From Mycobacterium sp. 1274756.6 (GTDB lineage Bacteria > Actinomycetota > Actinomycetes > Mycobacteriales > Mycobacteriaceae): a stretch of DNA of 64,000 nucleotides. The DNA lies in assembly GCF_001668625.1 (NCBI RefSeq), contig NZ_LZLJ01000060.1, forward strand, positions 62,001 to 126,000. Direction: 5' to 3'. The position numbers and the translations under genes are program-made. Positions 54,101 through 60,845 of this stretch are shown in pieces (within the stretch, counting starts at the first letter, position 1; each line of letters opens with the position of its first letter). The notes beneath the pieces were generated by a model. That model ran no database searches and was not told the DNA's origin. It saw only the letters and a program-made list of their open reading frames with translations.

Positions 54101-57100
54101 CTGCGCCAGCACCGCGCGACGGCGTTTCTTGCGCCCGAAGAAGCCCGATTCGTCGGCGTCGAGTGCTTGCTGATGGATCGCCGGGAGGTCCAGATCCATC
54201 GCTTCGGGCCCGACGGTCTCCAGCCATGTCGGCCGGTTGGCGGCCAACTCCGCGAGCGTGCGGCGCAGTGCCGCCAGTTCTGCCGTCCAGGTATCGGTGT
54301 GCAGGGCGTCGAGGGCGGCCAATGGGTAGCGCGGCGCGGTGCCCAGTGTCGCCCAGGCCTGCAACGCTTCCGGGTTTTCGGCGCGACCGAGCTTGGCCAA
54401 TTCGAGGCCTTGGCGTTGCGCGTCGTCCAAGGCGGCGTCGAATTCGACTGCCGCCGCGTGCATTCGGGTGACGTCGGCGGGTGCGGCGTTGAGGAAGCCC
54501 CACGGGTGGTCGACGCTCGGCCGGGCCAGGTCGGCTTTCTCCGGCAGCGCGCGCAACACATCCCGGATCAGGTCGATGGCCTCGGTGGGTCCGTTGGCCA
54601 CCAGCGTTCGGGGCACCGGTAGCGGCGCCACCGTCTGGTCGGCGGCGAGTTCGGTGGACACCGCGGTGTAGGCCGACAGCCCGGCGGTGTTGGCCTCGTG
54701 GAGCCGATCGGCGTAGCGGCGCAGGGTGTGCCGGCTGGCTTCGGCGGCCTGCCTGCTGGTGCGCAGCCGGTCGGTGTCGGCGGTGACCCGCAGGTCAAGG
54801 GCGGCTTTGATCTGGGCGCGCACCGCCGTCGGGCGAGCGGATTTGTCATGCAGGTTCAGCGACAGTGCCCCCAGGCCGACGGCGTCGAGCCGTTTTTTGA
54901 CCACGTCGAGGGCGGCCTTCTTCTCCGCGACGAACAGCACCCGCCGACCGGAGGCCATCGCGTGCGCCAGCAGGTTGGTGATCGTCTGCGATTTCCCGGT
55001 GCCCGGCGGACCCTCCAGCACGAAGGTGCGACCGGCGGCCGCCTCGGCCACCGCCTGCAATTGCGAGGAGTCGGCGGGTACCGGCATCTGCGCGCGTAGT
55101 TCGTCGAGATCGACGGCTGCCGGTTCGCTGACCGGGTCGACGAACGGTTGCAGCGGCGTGTCGATGAGGTGGCGCACCAGGCTGTTGCCGGCCAGGATCT
55201 GCCACGACTCGTCGAGGTCTTTCCACAGCGGGAACTTGGCGAACTGCAGCACCGACAGATGCACCGTCTCCTCGACCCGGAAAGGCAAACCGGCGGTCGC
55301 GATAGCGCGGCGGACCGCGTCGAACGTGCCGGCCAAATCAATCCCGGAGGCGTCCGCGACGGGGTTGGCCAGCTCCGGGATCTCCAGCCCGAAGCTCATC
55401 CGCAGCTTTTCCACCAAGCAGTAGTTCGGCGTCGATGCGCCGGCCTCGTCTAGGGTCAGCACGTAGCGTTCGCCGCGGTTGCTGGTCGACAGGCTCACCG
55501 GCACCAGCACGACCGGTGAGCGCAGGTCCCGGTCGCCGAAGCGCCAGTTGAGCATCCCGAACGCCAAGTAGAGGTTGTTCGAACCGGTCTCTTCGACAAT
55601 GGTTTTGGCTTTGTAGGCCAGGTAGCGCAGCTTGCTCTTGTACGACGCGGCGGTGATGTCGATGTAGACGTTGCGTTTGTCGGCCAGCAGTACTTGCCGT
55701 TCCTCATCGGGCAGATCCCGGCCGTAGCGCACCCCGCGCGCGGCGTCGATGCTGGGGACCTCGTCGGAGGCCAGGAGCGTGATCCGCGCCGAGGCGTTGA
55801 CGTCGTCTTCGAACCGGGCCACCGCCGATCCGGGCACCTCGAGACGGAAGCCGGCGCGGTCGGTGTAGTTGATCAACCGGTTGCGCAGGCTCAGGTCCAG
55901 CAGTGCGTTCTTCCACTGGCTGACCCGGGTCGGTGCGACCGGTCCGGCGGCCGTGGGGGCGGCCCCCGTCGGCGCGACGTACGGCGCGATCGTCGGGGCG
56001 GCGGCGGGCTGGTATTCGATGACCTCGACGGTGCCGGCGGCATCGGTGCTGCGACTGGGCAGCGGGAAGATGCGTGACTGGCGGGCACGGCGAATGTCGG
56101 TCACGCCGAGGATCTCCGCGAGGTCCCCGGACAGATGTTTGGTCTGCGGTGTGGTGACCGCGTCAGCAAAGGGCGCGGCCTGGGTACCGCCGGTGAGCAT
56201 CGTGGTCTCGATCAGCCGGATGTGGTCGAGGTCGACGAGGTTGACCACGTCGATGACCTCGGTGGTCGACACCGCGCCGAGCGCGGAATCCAGTCGCCAG
56301 TAGCCGAGGAAGGCGTGGCCTTTGAGCACCCACAGCGTTGTGTTGATCCCGGCCTGCTCGAGGACGGCGGCCATGGTGACGGTGGTGTCCAGGCAGGTGC
56401 CCAGCCGTCCCTCCAGCACCTCGGCCGGGGTGCGGATCTTCTGGCCGTCCATCCCCCAGCTCGCGGGTGGTTCGGCGTAGCGGATGTCGGCGCCGGCCAT
56501 CGCTTCGTAGACCGACCGGGCGATGGCGTCGACGCGCTCCGGGTTGTCGCTTTGGTAGCCGTCGATCGCGGAGTTGCCGGTCAGGGCCTGCAGCCGGTCG
56601 GAGACCCTCGGCATCAGGGCGGCCACCGCGGCGGCGTTGGGTTGGACGTGGGTGGCCAGCATCTCCAGCGCCAGCTGCGTCGGGGAGGCCTTCCACTGGT
56701 TGGCGGCCAGGATGGTGACGTCGTGGGATTCCTTGGCCAGCGTCATCCCCGCGGCGTCGCGCAGCGTCGCGCGGATGGCGCCGGGACGGGTTTCGTCGAC
56801 AGCCAGCATGGCCGCCGGGTCGAGCAGCAGGTTCACGTCTCGGAGGGAGGTGGGCGCATGCGCCGCGAGATCCAAGTGGATTTCGCTGGATTCGCCGTGT
56901 GCCCCGTCGGCGCTCATCACGTCCAGCTGCAGGACCGCGCCGCGCAACTCGCCGCCGGCGTTGTCCACGGTGATGTGGTCGATGACCGGTACCCGGCAGT
57001 GGGCCATCGGGTAGCTCAGGTCGGCCACGGCGTGGATGGCGATGCGCGGCGCCTCGGCGGCGGTCTCGGGCTCTTCGGACAGTTCGACGTGCTGCGGGGC

Positions 57101-57601
57101 GGGCCGTTCAGTGCGTGACGGCTCGGTTGGTGACGGCTCGGCGGGCCGACCGGGGGCGACCGCGGATTTCAACTGGGCGATCCGCGCCGCGTGGTCGTCG
57201 GCGCCGATGGCGCGCAGCAGCAGGTCGGCGGAGTCGAGAGCCCGGTAGGCCTGCTCGGCGGTGAAGAGCTCGTTGTGCGCCCAGCGGTTGCGTACGTCGC
57301 GCAGTTCGCTGGCGTAGTTCTGCGCGGTGCGGGGCAGGTGACCGCTGAACGGGTAGCCAAGCGCACCCAGCCGCTCGGTCATCGCCCGCAGCTGAAGCGA
57401 CAGGTCGCCGCTGCGGTAGGTCCCGACCCGGCGACCGGCGGCTTCGTCCTTGCGGCGCAGCACCTCGGGCCAGGCGACGCCGGGCGAGAGCACCCCGGCG
57501 AAGACACGATCGACGAACGGACTCAGCCCCTCGATCAGGATGCCCAACGCTTCGCCAACGGTGGGGTGAAAATCGGGCTCGGTCAACGTCCTCCCTATCA
57601 A
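51188..57601 (-). CDS. 2137-residue HEPN/transglutaminase-like/DUF4011 helicase/Vsr-type protein
   Basis: The N-terminus (1-130) is a Swt1-type HEPN domain with the RNase motif ELRDVRNRWAHNELFT, Rx4H at R104-H109. A transglutaminase-like segment near 400 has RLGTCLDTTVTMAAVLEQAG with a candidate Cys and a later GHAFLGYWRLD (His, Asp). DUF4011 begins at WKNALLDLSLRNRLINYTDR near 570. The ATPase follows: Walker A VLEGPPGTGKSQTITNLL near 864, LVVFDEASQIRVADAV near 1480 and RRLNVAITRARREVVLY near 1720. A Vsr-like nuclease segment (DLVISDPLAPQQPLVAVLLD) lies near 1800, and DUF3320-like helices near 1960-2000. It is probably an abortive-infection or restriction effector. It starts 100 bp after the 252-residue gene. 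Confidence 0.85.
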   Translation of the reverse strand: MIGRTLTEPDFHPTVGEALGILIEGLSPFVDRVFAGVLSPGVAWPEVLRRKDEAAGRRVGTYRSGDLSLQLRAMTERLGALGYPFSGHLPRTAQNYASELRDVRNRWAHNELFTAEQAYRALDSADLLLRAIGADDHAARIAQLKSAVAPGRPAEPSPTEPSRTERPAPQHVELSEEPETAAEAPRIAIHAVADLSYPMAHCRVPVIDHITVDNAGGELRGAVLQLDVMSADGAHGESSEIHLDLAAHAPTSLRDVNLLLDPAAMLAVDETRPGAIRATLRDAAGMTLAKESHDVTILAANQWKASPTQLALEMLATHVQPNAAAVAALMPRVSDRLQALTGNSAIDGYQSDNPERVDAIARSVYEAMAGADIRYAEPPASWGMDGQKIRTPAEVLEGRLGTCLDTTVTMAAVLEQAGINTTLWVLKGHAFLGYWRLDSALGAVSTTEVIDVVNLVDLDHIRLIETTMLTGGTQAAPFADAVTTPQTKHLSGDLAEILGVTDIRRARQSRIFPLPSRSTDAAGTVEVIEYQPAAAPTIAPYVAPTGAAPTAAGPVAPTRVSQWKNALLDLSLRNRLINYTDRAGFRLEVPGSAVARFEDDVNASARITLLASDEVPSIDAARGVRYGRDLPDEERQVLLADKRNVYIDITAASYKSKLRYLAYKAKTIVEETGSNNLYLAFGMLNWRFGDRDLRSPVVLVPVSLSTSNRGERYVLTLDEAGASTPNYCLVEKLRMSFGLEIPELANPVADASGIDLAGTFDAVRRAIATAGLPFRVEETVHLSVLQFAKFPLWKDLDESWQILAGNSLVRHLIDTPLQPFVDPVSEPAAVDLDELRAQMPVPADSSQLQAVAEAAAGRTFVLEGPPGTGKSQTITNLLAHAMASGRRVLFVAEKKAALDVVKKRLDAVGLGALSLNLHDKSARPTAVRAQIKAALDLRVTADTDRLRTSRQAAEASRHTLRRYADRLHEANTAGLSAYTAVSTELAADQTVAPLPVPRTLVANGPTEAIDLIRDVLRALPEKADLARPSVDHPWGFLNAAPADVTRMHAAAVEFDAALDDAQRQGLELAKLGRAENPEALQAWATLGTAPRYPLAALDALHTDTWTAELAALRRTLAELAANRPTWLETVGPEAMDLDLPAIHQQALDADESGFFGRKKRRRAVLAQLADALRVEPKTVDLKTLSTLTAAIAETHAAVTDLRARLTRLPVTVIDATWNPLLTEASAPVAASLDWLTRLVAALSETPHQPHVADLRDYYAHTPAGALVEPLRRLATAWQALIDTSGVTLDRQQAWGGDDSFIVRWWATRATRRLETPVFLQRWVDLVDHVEPLRTIGMDEARTAILTGQVAGEDAALAFDRGLAGTSITERLDATALGDFDVAAHGKTIQRFTESTQAIRDELPRAIPAQLLAARRFDAATEAGQVGALRRQLERRRGGMGIRTLIDNFGELITAILPCTLMSPDSVARFFPAKAGLFDLVVFDEASQIRVADAVGAMGRSHSVVVVGDSKQMPPTSFAEAGVSIDEEEEYDPSVVLDEESILTECVQAQVPRQWLSWHYRSQDEALIAFSNHHYYEGKLASFPAPTVGDGYGVSLVRVDGVFERAGKGKTLRTNRVEADRIVADIRQRFAASPAAAPSLGVITFNAQQRDLIENLLRDAGDDRLLHALDEPDGLFVKNLENVQGDERDTILFSVAFSTNDKGVVPLNFGPLSKPGGERRLNVAITRARREVVLYASFDPHRLRAEETTQVGTKHLKAYLELAARGAEAINGDGQRQAVIDRHHDDIAEALRGADLPVAADVGLSEFRVDLVISDPLAPQQPLVAVLLDSPAWYQRRTVADRDALPVDVLAGLLRWPAVERVWLPEWLQDRDDVIARLQRAVTEARERQAEPEPAPVATEPAPVAAEPVPTEPQQLAPLRFAPTSAAVAAAPPPKPKRHPMLQIFREWSPVVVGDVGVLDDIAMAYAKPQVLEVIRQVVATEGPVHPDRLAKLVAGAFRLNRVAESRRRAIRQLVPAEYRRRSDPERFYWPSELDPETWRAVRCPAEGASRVLDEVSLIEIGNAMLVVAEQTGGIEAEELKREALGLFGGKRMTQAIGKRLGEALERVLGNGALTRQAGGLIHIADTPSETGNLNRVR

Positions 57602-57701
57602 CTGAGCTCAACCTGTGTGAATGATAAGCAGCGTAGGACCAGGCCCCGACACGATGGCCCAAAGTAGGCAGGCAATGATCCGCATCGGGACTGCTCAGCA
57701 G

Positions 57702-58460
57702 TCACCCCTGCAACAGCGCTCCCACCGTCCCCGGCCGCCACTGTCTGCCGGTCGCGGTGCGCTGGCCGGCGGAGTTGAGCACCCGCGCCGTCGCGGCCTG
57801 GGTGACCCCGCAGCCGTCCACCAGCCAGCGCGCGTAGCGGCGCAGCAGCGGCTTGCGGTAGTCCCACGGCGCTTCGGCCGGCGGCAGGACCGGTGTTCCC
57901 GACCGCTCGGCGGGCCGGACTGTCCGCGGCTCGCCGGTGGGTCGCAACCCCCGCTTGACCGAGCGGGCGCTCGCGGCGGCCACCAGTGTCCGCTCGATGT
58001 CGCGGCTCAACTTCTTCATGCCGGCCGCGGCCAACGCGGCGTTGTCCAGGGCGTCGACCGCCCGGACCTCGCGGCGCAGCGCGAAGTCGAGCTCGTGGAT
58101 TCCGCCGTCGGTGGGAAACGGCCACAGGTTGCGGGTGGCCCGCAGGTTCAGGCCATGCCGTTGCAACACGATGCTCAGCCGGCGCCAGTGTTGCTCGCGA
58201 CCGAGGTCCGGGCCCAGGAACGGCACCCAGACGTCCAACCGGTCGGTGATCGCCCGACTCAGCGCGGCCACCACCGCCTCGACCTCGGCGAGGTCATCGG
58301 TGCGGTCGGGCTCGCCCTGCTCGAACCCGTAGGCGTCGACCAGCACGCAGTTCTGCGACTGCGCGGCCGCGACCAGGTCGTCGCGGTGGGCCAGCGTGTC
58401 GGTATCGCCGAGCAGCAGGACACCGATCTGCGCTGCGTTGGGGTCTGCGGAATGCGTCAT
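57702..58460 (-). CDS. Unknown protein with a serine-recombinase-like C-terminal segment
   Basis: This is a 252-residue protein not assignable as a whole. The N-terminus (AAQIGVLLLGDTDTLAHRDD) has a Rossmann-like strand-loop. The middle is alpha/beta with RATRNLWPFPTDGGIHELDF. The C-terminus, GCGVTQAATARVLNSAGQRT followed by ATGRQWRPGTVGALLQG, closely resembles the Recombinase domain helix-turn found after the resolvase core in large serine recombinases, but no catalytic resolvase domain is present. The GTG/ATG at 58460 follows GGAGGC four bases upstream. Its leader is repeat A, with a small ORF and a hairpin. Confidence 0.65.
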   Translation of the reverse strand: MTHSADPNAAQIGVLLLGDTDTLAHRDDLVAAAQSQNCVLVDAYGFEQGEPDRTDDLAEVEAVVAALSRAITDRLDVWVPFLGPDLGREQHWRRLSIVLQRHGLNLRATRNLWPFPTDGGIHELDFALRREVRAVDALDNAALAAAGMKKLSRDIERTLVAAASARSVKRGLRPTGEPRTVRPAERSGTPVLPPAEAPWDYRKPLLRRYARWLVDGCGVTQAATARVLNSAGQRTATGRQWRPGTVGALLQG

Positions 58461-58481
58461 GGCTGCCTCCCGATGGGTATG

Positions 58482-58497
58482 GCCTCCACCCGGAGGC
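58482..58497 (-). promoter_or_regulatory. Leader hairpin that competes with the Shine-Dalgarno sequence
   Basis: On the minus strand GCCTCC (58497-58492) pairs with GGAGGC (58487-58482) around a 4-base loop. The ribosome binding site of the 252-residue gene is also GGAGGC (58470-58465), four bases before ATG 58460. The first arm can therefore pair with either copy, which would hide or free the binding site. The small ORF stop (58504-58502) lies only four bases before the first arm. Confidence 0.5.
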
Positions 58498-58501
58498 GCT
58501 C

Positions 58502-58600
58502 TTACCGGCGCCGGTCGGCGCCGATCGCTTCGTCATCCGAGCCACCCACGAGCGTGGGGTTGGCGCGCCGCCCAGTCGGAGCTTGTCGACGGCGTCTCAT
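58502..58600 (-). CDS. Arg-rich 32-residue leader peptide (small ORF A)
   Basis: ATG 58600 begins MRRRRQAPTGRRANPTLVGG and ends in ADRRR before TAA 58504-58502. Eleven of 32 residues are Arg, starting with the rare codon AGA. A TATCCT -10-like box lies 12 bp upstream (58618-58613), so the message would start only a few bases before the ATG, as in mycobacterial leaderless genes. The duplicate copy at 59852 keeps the same reading frame; between the copies one change is synonymous (GGG/GGA) and one is conservative (Ile/Val). A leader-peptide role is inferred. Confidence 0.45.
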   Translation of the reverse strand: MRRRRQAPTGRRANPTLVGGSDDEAIGADRRR

Positions 58601-58633
58601 GAAGCTGGTTTGAGGATAGCGGTGGAGTCGGAC
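58523..58633 (-). repeat. 111 bp duplicated 5' leader, copy A
   Basis: This segment and 59775-59885 differ at only five or six positions. Both lie on the 5' side of a minus-strand gene, with 63 and 66 bp respectively to the start codon. It contains the TATCCT box, the first 26 codons of the small ORF, and a CCCAC..GTGGG hairpin around 58542-58560. Confidence 0.9.
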
Positions 58634-58660
58634 ATCTCTCGGCCGCCGCATCCACCGCTT

Positions 58661-59254
58661 TCAGCGGCCCTCTCGCAGCGCCGCGTTGATCTCGGCCACG
58701 CGCTCATCGACGCGGTACCGGTCGCCGCGCAGCCAGGTCCAGCTCGCCGCGGTGGGCCGCAGTTCGACCAGTCGGCCGCCGTAGCGGGCCCGCAGGATTT
58801 CCACCAACTCCTCGAACCGGCCGATGCCCTCCCAGAACGTCCGCTCCCGGAAGAGCTCGCGGTCCGCGTGGCGCACGACCGTCCAGTACTCACCGTCAAC
58901 TTTCACCTGATCCCAGTCCAGGACCAGCTGGTCCCCGTCGAGGTCGGGCAGCTGATTCCCGTCGCGCAACAGCGACGCGTACCTGCGTTGCTGGTCGGCG
59001 ACCTGCTCCTCGGCTCGGGCCAGATTTTCGATGGCACGCGAGTTGCCGGCCGCCGCGGCCTCGCGGGTCTGGTCGATCGTCGGGAACAAGACGATCAAGA
59101 TCATGTAGCGACATTTCGGGCAGCGCAGGTCCAACAAGTCGACGTGCATATCCAGATAGGGCATCTGCGGTCCGCTCCAGCCGCAGCCGGGGCAGGTGAT
59201 CGGGGTGTCGCGTTGGTTGTCGAACTCCCAGTACCGCATGTATTTGGCGCTCAT
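58661..59254 (-). CDS. Zinc-ribbon protein, 197 residues
   Basis: The start is ATG 59254, which overlaps the previous gene's stop (ATGA). The N-terminus carries two CxxC pairs, TCPGCGWSGPQM and LRCPKCRYMI, which make a zinc ribbon. A coiled helix follows (NLARAEEQVADQQRRYASLL). The C-terminal part is alpha/beta with WTVVRHADRELF and WTWLRGDRYRVDERV. No enzyme motif. Ribbon proteins of this kind can bind nucleic acid. The frame is open further upstream to 59548 but that part is a shadow of the 152-residue gene. Confidence 0.7.
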   Translation of the reverse strand: MSAKYMRYWEFDNQRDTPITCPGCGWSGPQMPYLDMHVDLLDLRCPKCRYMILIVLFPTIDQTREAAAAGNSRAIENLARAEEQVADQQRRYASLLRDGNQLPDLDGDQLVLDWDQVKVDGEYWTVVRHADRELFRERTFWEGIGRFEELVEILRARYGGRLVELRPTAASWTWLRGDRYRVDERVAEINAALREGR

Positions 59255-59709
59255 GGTGTCCCCTTTCGTGGGTGCGGATCGGTGTCCTCGGGTGTCGCGT
59301 CCAGGTCGGTGAGCCAGCGGGCCGGAATGGTGATGCCGTGGTGGTCGCGGACCGCCCGGTCCAGTAGCTGTCGGGTGGTCTCGCCGGGGCGCCGACGCAG
59401 CGGCGGCTGGCACGCCGCGATCCGCCCTGGCGTCGCAACATTGAATCCGCCGATCGAAACCATGTAGAGCACATGCCATTTCGGCAGCCACTCCGCATAG
59501 CCGCCGAAACGTTGCGCTTCGGCCATCGCCTGCGGGTCGTGGTGCCACAGTGTCAGGGCCAGATCCCGTCCGGCGATGTCGATCCGCCCGTCGTCGTGCA
59601 CGGCGGTAACCCTGACTTTGATGATCGGCTGGTCGGGTTCATGGGACTTGTTGCCGTGAATCCAGTGCATGTGATGGCCGGGCCCGTAGGACCCGCAACG
59701 AGACGACAT
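59251..59709 (-). CDS. Hypothetical protein, 152 residues
   Basis: I do not recognise a family. ATG 59709 (SSRCGSYGPGHHMHWIHGN) is preferred over 59763 because a GGAG site lies upstream and the 5' leader repeat ends before it. The middle is a small beta-rich domain (KVRVTAVHDDGRIDIAGRDL) and the C-terminus has RRPGETTRQLLDRAVRDH. First gene of the operon, coupled to the zinc-ribbon gene by ATGA. The palindrome GGAGTACTCC at 59711-59720 contains the ribosome binding site. Confidence 0.6.
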   Translation of the reverse strand: MSSRCGSYGPGHHMHWIHGNKSHEPDQPIIKVRVTAVHDDGRIDIAGRDLALTLWHHDPQAMAEAQRFGGYAEWLPKWHVLYMVSIGGFNVATPGRIAACQPPLRRRPGETTRQLLDRAVRDHHGITIPARWLTDLDATPEDTDPHPRKGTP

Positions 59710-59774
59710 AGGAGTACTCCAGAATGTCCGGGCCTCCGGCCAAGAGGCGCTCTTGTCGCACACTGGTTGGCGGC

Positions 59775-59885
59775 GACCGCTTCGTCATCCGAGCCACCCA
59801 CGAGCGTGGGGTTGGCGCGCCGTCCAGTCGGAGCTTGTCGACGGCGTCTCATGAAGCTGGTTTAAGGATATCGGTGGGGTCGGAC
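59775..59885 (-). repeat. 111 bp duplicated 5' leader, copy B
   Basis: Near-identical to 58523-58633. The -10-like TATCCT is at 59870-59865 and ATG of the small ORF at 59852. In this copy the small ORF does not stop before the gene but runs on, overlapping the 152-residue gene in another frame. A related but shorter hairpin (GCCTC..GAGGC) lies between the copy and the start codon. Confidence 0.9.
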
Positions 59886-60334
59886 CTCGCTCGGTGGTCG
59901 CGTCTCGGGGTGGCGACAGATCCCCGCCCGCTTATCGATCTGGCGCCGGTCGCGCGCCCGACGGAACCGCTCGGCGCGGTTTCGTGCAACACGGCACGCC
60001 AGCTGCCGAGCAGGCCCGGCTCTGTACCAGCCCCTTCTTCCGACCCTGGGGCCGCCCGAGGAAAGTTCTTCTTGACCGTCTTCCGCTCAGATCACCGAGA
60101 CCAAGCTTTCGTTCAGGTTCTCTCCCCCGCCCCGTTCGCGGCCGCACGAATCACTCGACCGCGAAAACCGCCGCGCCATAGGCGAACTTATGCACTCCGC
60201 GCGACACAAAAGATGTTCCCTGTCGTGCTTTGCCGCTATCCTCATCTGCTTATGCGAGCCATCGACTGTGAATGTACTGTGCAACGACTGGGTGTTGCAC
60301 AGCCATTGTGGCGTTGGATGTGGGGGTGAACGGC
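59886..60334. other. Divergent intergenic region of the two unusual operons
   Basis: About 450 bp between leader copy B and the plus-strand operon. No coding frame with normal bias is seen. TATCCT at 60236-60241 may be a -10 box for the plus-strand operon. The inverted repeat at 60277-60302 lies downstream of it. Confidence 0.4.
60277..60302. promoter_or_regulatory. 9 bp perfect inverted repeat, candidate operator
   Basis: CTGTGCAAC and GTTGCACAG are separated by 8 bases, 32 bp before ATG 60335. It could bind a dimeric repressor or fold as an RNA hairpin in the leader. No T-run follows, so it is not a simple terminator. Confidence 0.55.
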
Positions 60335-60817
60335 ATGTCGCGCCTTCGTCGAGTCGTCAACCAGTCCGACACAGTCCTCACCGGGCCGTATGGGATCGAA
60401 GGCGCCCGAGTCCGCAGCGGCGCAAAAATCGACCGGATCACCCTGGTCAATCGCGCGAAGCCGCGGTCGGCCGAGTTGGTGACAACAATCCGTCAAGTTG
60501 ACGGCACCGTGGATAACACCGCGCGAGCCGACATCATGGCCTGGATCCGTGAGCAATACGACGCCCGCCAGGGCGGCATGTTGATCGGCCTGTTCGCGAC
60601 CTGCTACCTGGGTCCGCCGTACGTCGACCACAAACTCGGCCTCACCCATCAAATTCTCGAGCACTACTCCCCCGCCGAGGATCCGGGCCACCCGTACAAC
60701 CAGACCCGCGGGCTGGTGCGTAGCGGGGCCTACGCCTACATCGAGATCTACTCCGACGGGTCGATCGTGCCGGTACGGACGGACGGCACCTCCGTCGAGT
60801 TCACCCCGAACCCTTGA
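60335..60817 (+). CDS. Hypothetical protein, 160 residues, first gene of the Ycf46-like operon
   Basis: The start is ATG 60335 with GGGGGTGA upstream; the longer frame is not supported. It begins MSRLRRVVNQSDTVLTGPYG. The protein is alpha/beta with a central MAWIREQYDARQGGMLIGLF and a tyrosine-rich end (AYAYIEIYSDGSIVPVRTDG) that looks like a beta hairpin. No family recognised. Gap of 28 bp to the coiled-coil gene, with AAGGAGC before the next ATG. Confidence 0.65.
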   Translation: MSRLRRVVNQSDTVLTGPYGIEGARVRSGAKIDRITLVNRAKPRSAELVTTIRQVDGTVDNTARADIMAWIREQYDARQGGMLIGLFATCYLGPPYVDHKLGLTHQILEHYSPAEDPGHPYNQTRGLVRSGAYAYIEIYSDGSIVPVRTDGTSVEFTPNP

Positions 60818-60845
60818 TCACAAAAACCACAAGGAGCAACCCCCG

